Origin: Hirsutella rhossiliensis
Taxonomy: Eukaryota; Ascomycota; Sordariomycetes; Hypocreales; Ophiocordycipitaceae
Assembly (NCBI RefSeq): GCF_020360975.1
Contig: NW_025408670.1
Span: forward strand, 5,146,001-5,210,000
Reading direction: 5' to 3'
Length of the DNA: 64,000 nucleotides
Shown here: piece after piece, positions 13,401 to 25,919 of the stretch
Position numbering within the stretch: position 1 is the stretch's first letter
How the letters are laid out: each line of letters opens with the position of its first letter
Notes under the pieces: model-generated
The model's database searches: none
Told to the model about the DNA's origin: nothing
The model's input: the letters and a program-made list of their open reading frames with translations, nothing else
Position numbers and translations under genes: made by a program

Positions 13401-13820
13401 GAAATAACTAAGCTCTTACTAGTATACGCTAATTATAGATATAACCTAGAAGTATTTAAGGTTACTTAATAAGGACTATAAGTAGAACGAAAGTAATAAA
13501 TTAGATTTTAAAAAACTTAGACCGTTTAAAGTTAAGAAAACTATTTTAAAAGTTAACTATAAACTTTCGCTACTAATAATAATATAAATATACCTAATAT
13601 TTTATATCTTATTATTAAAACTAGCGCTATAAAACGCTAAACTATAAGAAAAAATTAAAGTTAATAATAATTAAGAATATAAAGTAGAATAAATACTAGA
13701 TATAAGAAAATAAGGTTAGTAATAAGAATACCTTATTAAGTAGAAAGGATATAGACTAAAGGAAAATACCTAGGAACTACTTAAGCACTTAACTTATTAT
13801 AGTTCTCTACTTTAATAGTT
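7415..13820 (+). pseudogene. Gypsy-1 gag-pol, destroyed by RIP
   Basis: Aligns base by base with the gag-pol of Gypsy-4: Gag, CCHC knuckle near 8,258-8,310, protease near 9,990-10,100, reverse transcriptase near 10,800-11,560, RNase H near 11,640-12,000, integrase and chromodomain to about 13,800. Nearly every Gln and Trp codon has become TAA or TAG. Where Gypsy-4 shows 1-2 bp losses, this copy usually keeps the full codon length, so the two copies are complementary records of the ancestral frame. Confidence 0.85.
12420..12888 (-). repeat. un-RIPed solo LTR (Gypsy-4 family) inserted in Gypsy-1
   Basis: 469 bp on the minus strand, from TGTGACGACC to CGTAACA, with a perfect 5-bp duplication TTTAT (12,415-12,419 and 12,889-12,893). 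The empty site is visible in Gypsy-2 near 41,229, where the same sequence reads straight through. It retains CpA/TpG and thus escaped RIP. R and U5 are nearly identical to Gypsy-4, but U3 is a different GATC-rich sequence. The LTR outer end is duplicated as two 21-bp units (12,846-12,888). No internal element sequence remains. Confidence 0.95.
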
Positions 13821-14407
13821 CTACTAGTAAAATCTACCCTAGGTATTATAAAATCGCCTAACGAACTAATAGTATTTTAATTAATTATATTAAATCTACC
13901 TATAGACTAAATATCGACTACCGCTTTAGATTCTTAGCGCTTAGCCTTATTAAGGTTATCTAAGGAACGAAGGCCCTAATAGACTATCTTAGTACCCTTT
14001 GTTTTTAGCTAGCGCTTTTAACGGCAAAGCCGCGCTAAATAAGCTAAGGCTTCGTTTAGGTCGGCTTAAGCTTTTAATATTCGCTCCTTAGTAATTTCTT
14101 CTTCTTTATTTAATCGATCGGACTCTAGATTTATTTAAGATACTAGGAAACACGTTAGCTATAAATAATAAGTAGGATAATAAAGTTACTTACGAGAGCT
14201 AATCGCTACGCCTAATATATCGTAAGAACGACCCCGCTATATATATTCGGTATACTTAGAAGATTTCTCTAGTATTTTATAGTAAAAGCCGCGCGATAAA
14301 TAAAAAGAATATAGTATAATATCGAAACTAAGACGATTAATAGACTTAGCTAAATAAATATACTTAAGGGTCTTATAAGAACGATCCTTTAATACGCGAC
14401 TAGATAT
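13820..14407 (-). pseudogene. Gypsy-1 antisense ORF: Cys-cluster/coiled-coil protein, RIPed
   Basis: Read on the minus strand from 14,407, where ATA stands for a RIPed ATG. The frame has far fewer stops than its neighbours, and all are TAA/TAG that can derive from CAA/CAG. It begins (M)SSRVLKDR, like Gypsy-4 MPSDRVLKNR and Gypsy-2 (M)SSRMLKNR. Tyr codons occupy positions where TGC/TGT would give a C-x2-C-x6-C-x8-C-x2-C-x6-C cluster (around FYLSRGFY and YTEYIQRGRSY). A charged helix follows (ESDRLNKEEEITKERI; LDNLNKAKRQESKA). Inferred to be homologous to the open frame at 52,687-53,244. The exact end is uncertain. Confidence 0.65.
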
Positions 14408-14543
14408 ACTATTAGTAGTATATCCTAAGGGATAGAAAGGATAAAATAAGGAATATATATACGCGCGATAAGGGTATATTTATATACGGCGGCTAAGGTA
14501 GTAGTAGGTCTTATAGATAAGACTAAAAGGAGGGGAGATATTA

Positions 14544-15013
14544 TATTACGACTACGGTTAGCGGGCTATAAGAGAGCTAGCCTCGTTTATATAATAAGGC
14601 GGCTCGAAATAATAGTTAGGACGAGAAGTTACTTAGGCTTAGCTTACCTAGAGCGTACGTAAGCTAAGTAAGCCTTATATAGATAGATTACTATTTAAGA
14701 GTATAGCTTATAAGTAAGCTATAGTAAGCTACGAAGGGGATTACGGCTAGGACTATAATCTAAGGATAGTCTCTATAGGTATATATAGCTACCTACTTTT
14801 ACTCCTTTAGATAAATAGCTCTCTAGCTTTTAATATAGATCTTTATTATAATTCTATCTTTAATTTTAATTACTTAGTTATAGTCTACGGTCTACGACCT
14901 CTAACTTATTACTAACGTAATATACTTATTATTACTTAGACCACGCCCTATTATATCTACTAATATAAACCCCTCGATAGGTTTATCCCTTAAGAATAAT
15001 ACTAGTTATTATA
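14544..15013 (+). repeat. Gypsy-1 right LTR
   Basis: 470 bp, preceded by the purine tract AAAAGGAGGGGAGA. Differs from the left LTR mainly by C/T and G/A changes typical of independent RIP. Confidence 0.88.
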
Positions 15014-15018
15014 AGTAA

Positions 15019-15319
15019 AACTAAGATACTTCTTAATATACTTAAGGTATTACTAAATTCCTTAGTCTTAGGGCTATACGGCAGCTCAAATCTAGTCCTA
15101 AAAGGTTCTTCCGTTTAGCTATAATTATCTATATAAGATAGTATATCCGCTAGTAAATAGAAAAATAATTATTAACTTTAATACCTTTTTTATATACTAA
15201 TATATTACTAATAAATTCTATTAAAAATCCTACCTTATACTCCTTCTTCCCCTTTATTACGTAGTCTTATATAATTCCTTAATTTCCTAAAATTCTACTT
15301 TAACTTATATACCTTAAGA
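15019..15319 (+). repeat. Copia-1 5' LTR, right part
   Basis: Continues the Copia LTR after Gypsy-1, beginning AACTAAGATAC-like sequence as in Copia-2 and ending CTTAAGA directly before the primer-binding site GGTTATAAGCC. Confidence 0.8.
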
Positions 15320-17307
15320 GGTTATAAGCCTAGCTTACTCCTTTTAAGCTAGGAAATTAACTTATACCTTTAAAATTCCTTATCGAAATACCTAATTAAA
15401 ATTCCTTTCGAAAATCCCCTTAACGACTTCTTTTACCTTCCTATGCTCTTAAACTCCTATCTAGACTTCTCGATCCCTATAAATAAAATAATACCGAATT
15501 TATATAAAATAAGTAGATAAAAAGAATATAAATTCTTTAGACTTAAGGGAAATTTAAATTATACTTTTTAGACTATAAGGATAAGAGCTATCCTTACTAA
15601 GGAAAAGCTTATTACTACCTTAAAGTAAGAAAATTATATAAAAACTATAGAAGCTTTATCTTAGATATTTCTTTAAGTTAAAAATAGCCCTTTAATATAA
15701 ATTAAGCATTTAATAAATACTAAAGCTACTTAGGATAAGCTTATAAAGCTATATAATCCGTCGAATTTCTTATCGAATTATTTACTTATAAAGTAGCTCT
15801 TTAATCTTAGTCCCTCTAGCTTTAATTTAAAGAAATACCTTTATAAGGTAAAGGAAATCTACGAGGATTTAAAATCCTATAATATAGAAATTCTAAAAGT
15901 TATCCTTATAGTATAGATTCTTAATTAACTTAATAAGGAATTTAGAAGCTATATTATAAATATTATATAGAGCCTTAGGTATAATTCTATAGCGTTTACC
16001 CTTAAATCCTTAATAGCTAGTCTTTTAAACGAAGCTAGAAGAATAGAGGATATAGATAAATCTTTAGAGAAAGCCTTCTTAATATAAAAGAAGCCTTAGA
16101 AATCCTATAGAAATTCTATAGATACTCCTTATTATAAGGAATATAAAAAAATAGGGTATTTTATAGTAAATTGCTATAAATTATACCTAAATAAGGCTCC
16201 TACTTATTAGGTTTTAAATAAAGGAAAAAAGGATAATAGGACTCGAATTTCTAAGAAGAGAAAATCTTCTTCTTTATCTTCTTTTTCTAGGAAGAAATCC
16301 CCTTCTAGTAGTATTTCTACTACTAATAAAAGAAAGAAAGCTTAAATTATAGAGCTAGAGTCTAATTCGGACGATAGTAATAAGGTCTTAAATATAGCTT
16401 TATAAGAAAATATAGACCTAGATATCGACCTTATAGACCTTTCTAGGGCTCCGACCCTTATATAAACGTTTAAGGATTTAAAGGTAATTTTAACCTTTAT
16501 AAATACCCCTATAGTAAAAGCTAATAAAGATACTCTTTTAAGACCTTTAAAAGCCTTAATTACTAGAATAAAGGAATTAGTTTTAAAGGTAAGAGAAGGA
16601 GGATTTCCTAGTTATAAAAATAAAAGGATCTTTAATTTTATTTATAATACCGGAGCTACTAGGTATATAGTATTAAATAAGAATTTCCTTATTAACTATA
16701 AAGAAATTAAGTCTAAAGTTTACTAGGGAAAAGCTTCCTTTATATTAGTAAAAGGAAAGGGGGACTTAGTATTTAAGTTCTTATATAATAGTAAAGGGTA
16801 TATCCTTTAAGACTACTTTTATATACCTAAATTAAGGGTAAATAGACTATCTTAATCTTATTTTAATAATGCCTATACTTTAATAGGAGGAAATAAAGTC
16901 CTTTTATTAGATAATAAGGCTAAGGTCCTTATTAAAGGATTTCTTAGAAATAAATTATATTATATTCTTATAGAACCTTTATTAAAAAGCTAATTAATCC
17001 TTATTATATCTTTAAAGGTAAAGGATATAGATTTTTATATTTAGTACTTACGCTTAAGGTATATAAATAGTAGGGCTATTTTAGAAATATTAAAAAGATA
17101 TAATAAGGATATAAAAATACCTTTAAAAGAGGAAAATAAAATAAGATAATATAAAATATATATTAAAGCTAAAGCAACGAATAAGGTTAATAAATAATAT
17201 TTATATAAGTCTTATACCTATTTAGAAAAAATAGTATTAGATATTTAAGAGCTAATTAAAGTACCTACTTATAATAAATATTATTATATTTCTTTCCTAG
17301 ATATAAG
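15320..17307 (+). pseudogene. Copia-1 gag-protease-integrase start, RIPed
   Basis: Parallel to Copia-2 18,186-20,170. Visible through the RIP changes: a retroviral-type knuckle near 16,128-16,190 (KKMGYFIVNCYK, with Tyr for RIPed Cys/His), a Ser/Lys-rich stretch, an aspartic protease signature near 16,637-16,665 (FIYNTGAT, Asn for RIPed Asp), and the pre-integrase/integrase start (YYYISFLDI). The frame stops where element X inserted, inside the integrase; the rest lies at 54,183. Confidence 0.75.
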
Positions 17308-17495
17308 TATAAGAGTCTTTAACTATTATAGGTAATAGGCTTAAGCTATAGCCTAAGCTATATAGTTACGTATAAAAGGCTAGATCCTATATATATATAA
17401 GGGCGGGCTAGCCGCGTATAAAAGAGCTTTATATAGCTTATTAATATTATCCTATAGATAGCACCTATATATATACCTCTACTTACTCTATAATA
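17308..17495 (+). repeat. Element X left LTR
   Basis: 188 bp, starts TATAAGAGTC and ends CTATAATA. Contains the palindrome CTTAAGCTATAGCCTAAG. Matches 53,997-54,182 with RIP-type differences. Confidence 0.88.
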
Positions 17496-17617
17496 GTATA
17501 AGCTATTAACTAATAGATCTAATAGATATCTCCTTAGAAAGGGTGCCGCTTCCTTAAAGGAGTACCCCGCTACCCCTTAAGCGGATAGGAAGTATTATAG
17601 CTATCCTAGAAGCGATT
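17496..17617 (+). other. Element X leader after the left LTR
   Basis: 122 bp between the X left LTR and Copia-2. Should contain the X primer-binding site; the sequence after the LTR, GTATAAGCTATTAAC, is too RIP-changed to assign a tRNA. Confidence 0.5.
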
Positions 17618-18185
17618 TATAAGGAACGGTGTTCCTACTATAAATAAAGCAGCTATAATATACTCTCCTAATTATATAAGCTAATAAGTAGTATATTAAT
17701 TATAGATAAAACCTTATCCTATAGAGTAAGAATCGCTCGTTATTTTATATATTATTATATATTGAACGGGTTGCCGGTTATCGTATAATCGGGAATCGAA
17801 GGAATAGAGCTAGCTTAGAATACTAGCTAAGACCTCTTAAGAATACTAGCACGACTAACCTCCTTTAAACATAAATATTAAAGGAACTAAGACACTTCTA
17901 GATTTACTCGAGGTATTATAGAATTCCCTAGTCTTAGGGCTATACGGCAGCCTAAATTTAGTCCCGAAAGGTTCTTCCGTTTAGCTATAATTATCTATAT
18001 AAGATAGTATGTCCGCTAGTAGATAAAGATAGAATTATAAACTTTAATACCTCTTCTATATACTAATATACTACTAATAAATTCCGTTGAAAATCCTACC
18101 TTATACTCCTTCTTCCCTTTTATTACGTAGTCTTATATAATTCCTTAATTTCCTAAAATTCCGCTTTTACTTATATACCTTAAGA
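17618..18185 (+). repeat. Copia-2 5' LTR
   Basis: 568 bp, TATAAGGAAC to CTTAAGA. Same length as the 3' copy and as the reassembled Copia-1 LTR. Confidence 0.88.
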
Positions 18186-18200
18186 GGTTATAAGCCCGGC
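18186..18200 (+). promoter_or_regulatory. Copia-2 primer-binding site (half-tRNA type)
   Basis: GGTTATAAGCCCGG directly after the LTR is the RIPed form of GGTTATGAGCCCGG. That is complementary to the anticodon arm of a fungal initiator tRNA-Met, as I remember it, as in Drosophila copia, which primes from an internal tRNA fragment. Copia-1 has the matching site at 15,320. Confidence 0.6.
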
Positions 18201-18329
18201 TTACTCCTTTTAAGCCGGGAAATTAACTACTTATACCTTTAAAATTCCTCGTCGAAATATTTAATTAAAATTCCTTTCGAAATTCCCCCTAACTTCTTTT
18301 ACCTTCCTACGCTCTTAAACTCCCGTTTA

Positions 18330-20763
18330 GACTTCTCGATCCCTATAAACGAAATAATACCGAATTTATATAAAATAGGTAAATAGAAAGAATACGAATT
18401 TACTAGACTTAAGGGAAATTTAAATTATACCTTATAGACTATAAGGATAGAAGCTATCCTTATAAAAGAAAAGCTTATTACTACTTTAAAGCAAGCAAAT
18501 TATATATAGACTATAGAGGCTTTATCTATAATATTCCTTTAAGTCGAAGATAGTCCCTTAATATAAATTTAGCATCTAAAAAATACTAAAGAAGCGTAGG
18601 ATAAGCTTAAAAAGCTATATAATCCGTTAAACTTTTCATCGAATTATCTACTTATTAAGCAGCTCTTTAATCTTAGTCCCTCGGACTTTAATTTAGAGAA
18701 ATACCTTTATAAGGTAAAGGAAATCTACGAGGATTTAAAATCCTATAATATAGAAATTCTAAAAGTTATTCTTATAGCATAGATTCTTAATTACCTTAAT
18801 AAGGAATTTAGAAGCTATATTATAAATATTATATAGAGCCTTAAGTATAATTCTATAGCGTTTACCCTCGAAACCCTTATAGCTAGTCTTTTAGACGAAG
18901 TTAGAAGAATAGAGGATATAGATAAATCTTTAGAGAAAGCCTTCCTAATATAAAGGAAGCCTTAGAAATCCTATAGAAATTCTATAAATACTCCTTATTA
19001 TAAGGAATATAAAAAACCAGGGTATTTTATAGTAAATTACTATAAATTATACCTAAATAAGGCTCCTGCTTATTAGGTATTAAATAAAGGAAAAAAGGAC
19101 GATAGGACTTAAATTTCTAAGAAGAGAAAATCTTCTTTTTCTTTTAGGAAGAAATCCCCTTTTAATAGTATTTCTACTACTAATAAAAGAAGGAAGGCTC
19201 GAATTACTAAGCTAGAGTCCGATTCGGAAGATAGTAATAAGGTCTTAAATATAGCTTCGTAAGAAGAAAATATAGACCTAGATATCGACCTTATAGACCT
19301 CTCTAGGGCCCTAACCCTTATATAAACGTCTAAGGATTTAAAGGTAATTTTAACCTCTATAAATACCCCTATAGTAGAAGCTAATAAAGACTTTCTTTTA
19401 AGACCTTTAGAAGCCTTAATTCCTAGAATAAAGGAATTAGTCTTAAAGGTAAGAGAAGGAGGATTTCCTAGTTATAAGAATAAAAGGATCTTTAATTTTA
19501 TTTATAATACCGGAGCTACTAAGTATATAGTATCTAATAAGAATTTCCTTATTAACTATAAAGAAATTAAGTCTAAAGTTTACTAGGGAAAAGCTTCCTT
19601 TATATTAGTAAAAGAAAAGGGGGACTTAGTATTTAGGTTCCTATATAATAGAAAAAGGTATATCCTTTAAGACTGCTTTTATATACCTAAATTAAAGGTA
19701 AATATACTATCCTAATCTTATTTTAATAATACCTATGCTTTAATAGGAGGAAATAAAGTCCTTTTATTAGATAATAAGGCTAAGGTCCTTACTAAAGGAT
19801 TTCTTAGAAATAAATTATATTATATTCCTATAGAACCTTTATTAGAAAGCTAATCGATCCTTATTACGTCTTTAAAAGTAAAGGATATAGATTTTTATAC
19901 TTAGTACTTATACTTAGGGCATATAAATAATAGGGCTATTTTAGAAATATTAAAAAGATATAATAAGGATATAAAAATGCCTCTAAAAGACGAAAATAAA
20001 ATAAGGCAATATAAAATATATATTAAAGCTAAAGTAATAAATAAGGTTAATAAATAACCTTCGTATAAGTCTTATTCTTATTTAGAAAAAATAGTATTAG
20101 ATATTTAGGGGCTAATTAAAGTGCCTACTTATAATAAATATTACTATTATATTTCTTTCCTAGATATAGGAACCTAATATCTAGAAATATACCTTCTTCG
20201 AAAAAAGGGAGAAGCTTTAAATAGGTTCCTAGAATTTAAAAATAGGGTAGAAAATAACCCTAAAATACTAGGATTAGAGAAGTATTTTCTAATAATACTA
20301 AAGAATTTATATATAAAATAAAGCTCTATTACGAAAAAGAAGGAATTACCTTTAATTCTAGTCTTCCTAAGACGCTAGAATCTAATAGTAGAATAGAAAG
20401 AATAAATTATACTATATTAGAAAAAGTACGAGCTCTTTTATTTACTACTAGGCTTCCTAAATATCTATAAGGAGAAGCTATTTTAATAGCTGCCTATTTA
20501 TATAATAGATTACCGCATTCTACGATAGGATTTAAAAGTCTTATAGAAAAGAGGGATAATATAATACTACCCTTTAAGACCTTAAATAAAATTAAGACCT
20601 TCGGAAGCCTTATATATTATAAGAATAAAGACCTTAAAGATAAGCTAGATAATAGAGCTTTTAAGAGAATAATAGTAGGATATTTAGAAAATATATATAA
20701 AATCTAGGATTTTTCTAAGAGAAAGATTACTATCTCTAAAGATATTACTATACTAGAAAATAA
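18330..20763 (+). pseudogene. Copia-2 gag-protease-integrase, RIPed
   Basis: Gag, then a CCHC-type knuckle near 19,000-19,060, a Lys/Ser-rich linker, a protease signature FIYNTGAT near 19,497-19,525, and an integrase core near 20,150-20,680 (ISFLDI; EKVRALLFTTRLPKYL; AAYLYNRLPHSTMGF). In-frame stops are TAA/TAG from Gln and Trp codons. LINE-1 breaks the frame at 20,763. Confidence 0.78.
20749..20763 (+). repeat. LINE-1 target-site duplication, left copy
   Basis: TATACTAGAAAATAA, 15 bp, repeated exactly at 28,114-28,128 where Copia-2 resumes. Confidence 0.92.
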
Positions 20764-21139
20764 GAAAAAAAAAACTTCTCGCGAAACCGATATACGCCCG
20801 TAGCGGGTATATATCGCGACTAAAATACTAACTAATACTAGGAATTAATTTAGTAGTATTAATTACCCTTAGTAATAATATTACGCCGAGGCTAAGGGGT
20901 AGGTAGACGTAGTAGCGGCCCTCGACGTACCGGGCTCGATTAGAGCGCGTAGCGCGAAGAGACGCTACCCGAATTTATATACCTTAATAGAGCGAGTTAA
21001 TAAACCTAAAGTAGCGATACGATACCGGCCTAGGCGCCGAGCGACCCTATAGAAAAAGTAGTATACGACGAACTCGCGGGCTTTATCCTAAGCGTATAGT
21101 TTAGTAGGGTATAGGCAGTAGTCGAACGGCTCTCTAAGG
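20764..21139 (+). other. LINE-1 5' leader
   Basis: Begins with an A-run followed by CTTCTCGCG. Contains CpG-rich DNA but no recognisable frame; presumably holds the internal promoter usual for this class. Confidence 0.4.
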
Positions 21140-22540
21140 CGAAGAGCCGCGCTAGTAGCGCGTCGTCGGCGGTGCTCTACGCGGACGAGAGCTTTAAGAC
21201 AATAATCCGGGATATAATTAAGGAGGCAGTTAAGGAAGAACTCCGCCTAGGTATTGCTTCGGGCCTAGGGGGCCCTAAGCGAACCTAGGCCGCGGTCGTA
21301 GCTAAGACTAAGGGACCGACCTAATATAAAGCTACGGTAAAATAGGTCCTACCGCGCTATAAACGCGAGATTATTATAGTCCTTACCGGGGCACCGCCTA
21401 AAATCCTAAGCCGCGAACTAAAGGATATAGTAAAGGCGGTAAATACGGCCCTAAAAGCTATAAGCGCTATAGCGGCGAGGCGCTTTTAAAGCGGAGATAT
21501 CGCGGTTATATTTAATACCGCGGCGAGAGCCTATTAAAGGGACTAAGGCTAGGTTAAGGCTATGTTTAGACCGGAGGCTACGATCTCCTACCGCGCGTAT
21601 ACGGTAGTCGTAAAGAACGTCCCTTTAAGGGTAGCGATAGTAGATAGGGAGCGATTACTCTATAAGATTATAGAGGTAAATAAAGTCGAGGTCCTCTAGG
21701 CCTAGGCGCTACGCCCCCGATCTAAGATATCGATAGCGATAACTATACTTATTAGGGTTAGTAGCTTAAAGGAGGCTAATAGGCTTTATAACCTAGGCCT
21801 AGTCCTCGAAGTATAGATCTTCCGATATAAACCCTATAATAAGTCGGTCTAACTATAAAGGTACTATAACTACTATAGATATAGCTATATCGCTAGGCGA
21901 TATATATCGATATAACTCTATAGCCGATATAGGAGTATAGTATATAATAAAGGTAAGAACGAATATAAGGCTAAGAAGGGCGAAATCCCCTATAACTATA
22001 TCTTATACTAAGGGGACTACCTATTATAGACCTAGACCTACCCTATAGCGAATAAAGCCTAGGAAAAAGCGAGGGAAAACTACCCGCGATAACCCTAACG
22101 GTTCGCGAATACCTAGACGTACGCCGAGCAACGGGTGCTCCCTACCGTCGAAACCTAGGGCGTTCTTAAAACGACCGTAGTCTAGAAGCGGGGACTAGGT
22201 AGACCGCGCCGGGATAAGAGGTCGAGCTCGAGATACCCGCCGGCTAATAAGGCTAGGGAGGCTAAACTAAGTATAAACGATATTTATAGGTATAGTAGAT
22301 AGAGAAGCGCTAAGAGATAAAGCGCCTCCCTCCTTATATAGACGACCCCTTTTACCCCGACCCTACCTATATATAACTAAAAGTACTATTTTAGAATATA
22401 TAAAAGAGATATAAGCTAGCTTAGTTAGCGCTTTACTATTAAGCTAGCTTCGACCTAATAGTACTATAGGAAGTAGAAGCTATACTAAGAGGCGGCCCCC
22501 TTAGCGGCGCCCCATAGCCTAGTCTATAAGGAGGAGGTAC
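21140..22540 (+). pseudogene. LINE-1 ORF1 (Gag-like), RIPed
   Basis: Charged protein followed by tandem Cys/His knuckles near 21,855-21,950, where Tyr codons (YYNYYRYSYIARRY) stand for RIPed Cys and His. This is the nucleic-acid-binding ORF1 layout of Tad-like and other non-LTR elements. Boundaries are approximate because RIP removed start and stop information. Confidence 0.65.
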
Positions 22541-22559
22541 GCTATATATATATAAAAGG

Positions 22560-25500
22560 CTCGGGCTAGGGACTTAGTCGCCCCGGTCTAGACTAGACTA
22601 GAGCGAGGTAATTTTCGGGGATAGTACTAGACTATAGGCGATTTACTTACTACCGGGGGCCGCGAGGGTAAGAGCGCTACGCGACCTAAGCGTAATCGAA
22701 CTAGAGTACCCTATAGTAATAGTAGGGGACTTTAATATCTATTACCTACTTTAGGATAAATATAATAGAACCTTAGATAGCGCGATATAACTTATATAGG
22801 AGGCGATAAGGCTATAACTTAAACTCGCTACCTTAAGAGGGGAGTATATAAGATTCTTCTATAGCTAAAGGGATAGTACTATTAACCTAGCTTAGGCAAC
22901 GCTAGAGACCGGAATATAGTATACCGGGCCTAACCTAGACCTAACTAGGTTAAACTATATCCCTTAAACTATTATACTATAGGTTAATACTTAGGCCTAG
23001 GTACCTAAACTAGCCCTAAGGTAGAAAGAAGCGGAAGTAAAGCTAGTCGAAGCCGAGACTATATCCTAGCTAGGACTATATTAGCTAATGCTCTAGACGC
23101 CTAAGGATATCGATAAAGACCTAGACTATATCTTCGCTACTCTAGCGTAGATCGCGATAGCTATAGTTCCGCGCTAGGGGCGAGTATTACTTAGGGGTAA
23201 TATATAGTTTACCCTAGAGGTAAGGAGGGCGACGAGGGAGGCTAAGAGGGCAAGGAGAAAGTATAGGCGGGAAAGGAATAAGGCGAACTAGGAAGACCTA
23301 TATAAGGCGTCTATAGCTTAGAAGCGGACCGTCCGCGAGGTAAGGAGGGCCTACTAGCGCGAGTTCTTAGAGGAATTTAGCACCGATAATACTAAGCTCT
23401 AGAACGTAGAGAGGTAGGTAAGACTCTATAGTAAGCTACTACTAGAACCGACCTATATCCTACCGCTAGTTAAGGAAGGTAAGGACTAACTAACGGAAAC
23501 CTTTAAAGGGAAGGCCTAGCTACTAGCCGCTAAGTTCTTCTTATTAAAAGCTAGCACGACTTAAGGGCTACCCTAGCTTATAGCTAAGGCAACCCTTATA
23601 GTTAACTAATAGATCTAGCTAGCCGACGTTATAAGGGCGCTAAGTAAGATAGTAAGCTAGAAAGCGGCGGGTCTAAATAGCGTCCCTTTAGGGTTTATTA
23701 AGAAGTGCGGCCTAGCCCTAGTCTAGTAACTAGCTACGATCTTTAACGCCTATACCTAACTCTTATATTTCTTAAGTCGGTTTTATAGCGCGAATATAGT
23801 AGTTATCCGGAAGCTAAGTAAGAGGCTAGACGCCTACTATATAGTAAGGGGTTAAAGACTAATCTCCCTCCTACTTATAGTAGGAAAAGTACTTAAGTAG
23901 ATATTAGCTTAAAGGATCGCGGGAGTAGCGGAGGCAAACGGTATCTTACTAAATAGATAAATAAGGAATAGGAGGGAACGCTCTATAGAGGCGGCGATCC
24001 TACTAGTAATAGAACTAGTATACGCGACGTAGGCTTAGAAAGGCATTATATTATTCCTATAGCTAAATATTAAGGGCGTATTTAATACGGTTAACTATAA
24101 TAAGCTTATATAGGAACTAAAGCTTAGGGGATACCTTAGGTAGCTTATAAGCCTAATATAGAGCTTTATAAGCGATAGGAGATCGACCCTTTACTTCGAT
24201 AAAAAGACCTTAAAGCTAACTTAAGTGCTAACGGGAGTCCCTTAAGGCTCCCCCCTATCCCCGATCTTATTTCTATACTATATAACCCCTTTATATAAAA
24301 GGCTTAGTATAATATATAGTATTTATACTATTAGCTTCGCCGATAATATAAATATAGTTAGTATTAGACCTAACGAGGCTACTACGGTAGTATACTTAGA
24401 GGAAGCCTAGAGGGTATACGCGGAATAAGCGACCGAGTTCGCGGTTACTTTTAAACCGTCGAAGAGCAAATTAATATACTTTATATAAAGGAGATAAGCG
24501 ATAACGACGCTAGTACGCCTTAGGGCTAATATAGTAACCCTAGTCTAAGAGGCCCGCTTACTAAGGGTTTAGGTATATTAGAAACTATACTAGAAAGCGC
24601 ACCTAAAATAACTCTAAGCGAAGTTAAAGCGCTAGACTATAGCCCTAACCGGGCTCGCGGCGTCTATATAGGGCTATACCTTACTACGCGCTAAGGAAGT
24701 CTATAGTAAGGTAATCTAGTCCTTAATCTCTTATACTATAGTTATATTTTATAAGATAACGCTTATAGGGGGGAAACTACGTAAAATCGCACGGGACCTT
24801 ACCTAGGACTAGTTAGCCTACCTTTAGGTAGTAACGGGTACCTACCGCGCGACCTTAGTCTACTAAGTTAAAGCGGAGGCATAGGTGCCCTTAATCGACC
24901 TCTACTTAAACTAAAGAATAACGGATACCCTTTAAAGGCTAGAAGACTTAGGGCTCTTAGGCTAAATCTAACGCGCGTTTAACGCGGTCGCGGGTATACT
25001 TAAAAGGAGGCGACGCTAGAGAGAGGGCAGACCCCTAGCGGCACTACCTCTAGGTAGACCCCCCCTCGTAAAAGAGATAAAGGGGGTCTAGAGCTAGATA
25101 GGAATAGATAACCTCTTAAATAAAGCTAAGTCGCTTAAAAGGCTAAATAAGGAATAGGCCGCTTAATAGAATACTAGGGAAGACGCGATTTAATAATACT
25201 AGACTACCTTTTACCCTACCGACTTCCCGCCTTAGTTTAATAAAGCAATAACGCTAGACCGTTACGAGGGCCTCCCTAAGTATATTAGTATAGTAATTAC
25301 CTAGATATATATAGGAAAGATTAGGCTTAACGACTTCCTCTTTAACTAATAGGTCCCTAGCGTAGTTTCGCTAATATATACCTATAGATAAAGATAGGAT
25401 ACTATCTACTATATAATAATCGACTATCTACTAACGGTAGGGGCGAGGGAGTCCCTCCTAATATAGGCCTAGGATATAAGTAACGTAAGAGCGGGCCTTT

Positions 25501-25790
25501 AAGGGAAAAGGATTATAGCGCTACTAGCGTAATAGTTCCTTTACTTAAGTAAGCTCCGCTAGTTTAACTTAGCTCGGAGGCTATATATAGATATACTAGA
25601 TAATAGAACTAAGGTCGCGCTAAGGACGGAGCGGCCCTAACTAGGACTACCTTAGCTAACTACCTCCCTTACTAAGGCGACCTAGAAAAGAAGAGGACTT
25701 ACGATTATAGGACTATAGCTTCGACTAAACTAGACTTAGACTAAGCGTAAACCTTACCGATTAAACTATAGACCGAATAAAACTAATATA
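22560..25790 (+). pseudogene. LINE-1 ORF2 endonuclease-reverse transcriptase, RIPed
   Basis: Endonuclease motif VGDFNIYYLLWD near 22,720-22,757 (His RIPed to Tyr), then reverse transcriptase near 23,780-24,560: IRKPGKR-like, RPISLL near 23,855, GVFNTVNYNKL near 24,067 and FADN near 24,337 (FADD with RIPed Asp). Near 25,310-25,430 a Cys/His motif (IGKIRLNDFL, then Y-T-Y-RQRQDT-x2-Y-x4-D-Y with Tyr for Cys/His) is typical of LINE C-termini. I did not identify an RNase H domain with confidence. Confidence 0.8.
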
Positions 25791-25919
25791 ACCTAACTAA
25801 ACTAACCTTAATAGCTATAAAATAAGACCTACTACTAAAAAACCGTAACTAAATAAGACCTAACCTAGAACTAAACTAAGATAGAGCTAATAACTAGCCC
25901 CCCTTAAACTATAACCCTA

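Larger units (their letters stand above)
6882..15013 (+). mobile_element. Gypsy-1: RIPed Ty3/Gypsy chromovirus inserted in the Copia-1 LTR
   Basis: Collinear with the readable Gypsy-4 from gag to the LTRs, but with CpA/TpG removed and hundreds of TAA/TAG codons. LTRs are 6,882-7,351 and 14,544-15,013, 470 bp each. Flanks AATAG and AGTAA fit one original 5-bp duplication (AGTGG) that RIP then changed differently on each side. A solo LTR (12,420-12,888) lies in its integrase, and about 174 bp present in Gypsy-2 (41,829-42,003) is missing near 13,488. Its U3 differs from those of Gypsy-2 and Gypsy-4. Confidence 0.9.

Noticed and set aside
25100..25740. RNase H domain in LINE-1 ORF2
   Set aside because: The readable motifs are the LINE C-terminal Cys/His type; I could not find RNase H acidic residues with confidence.
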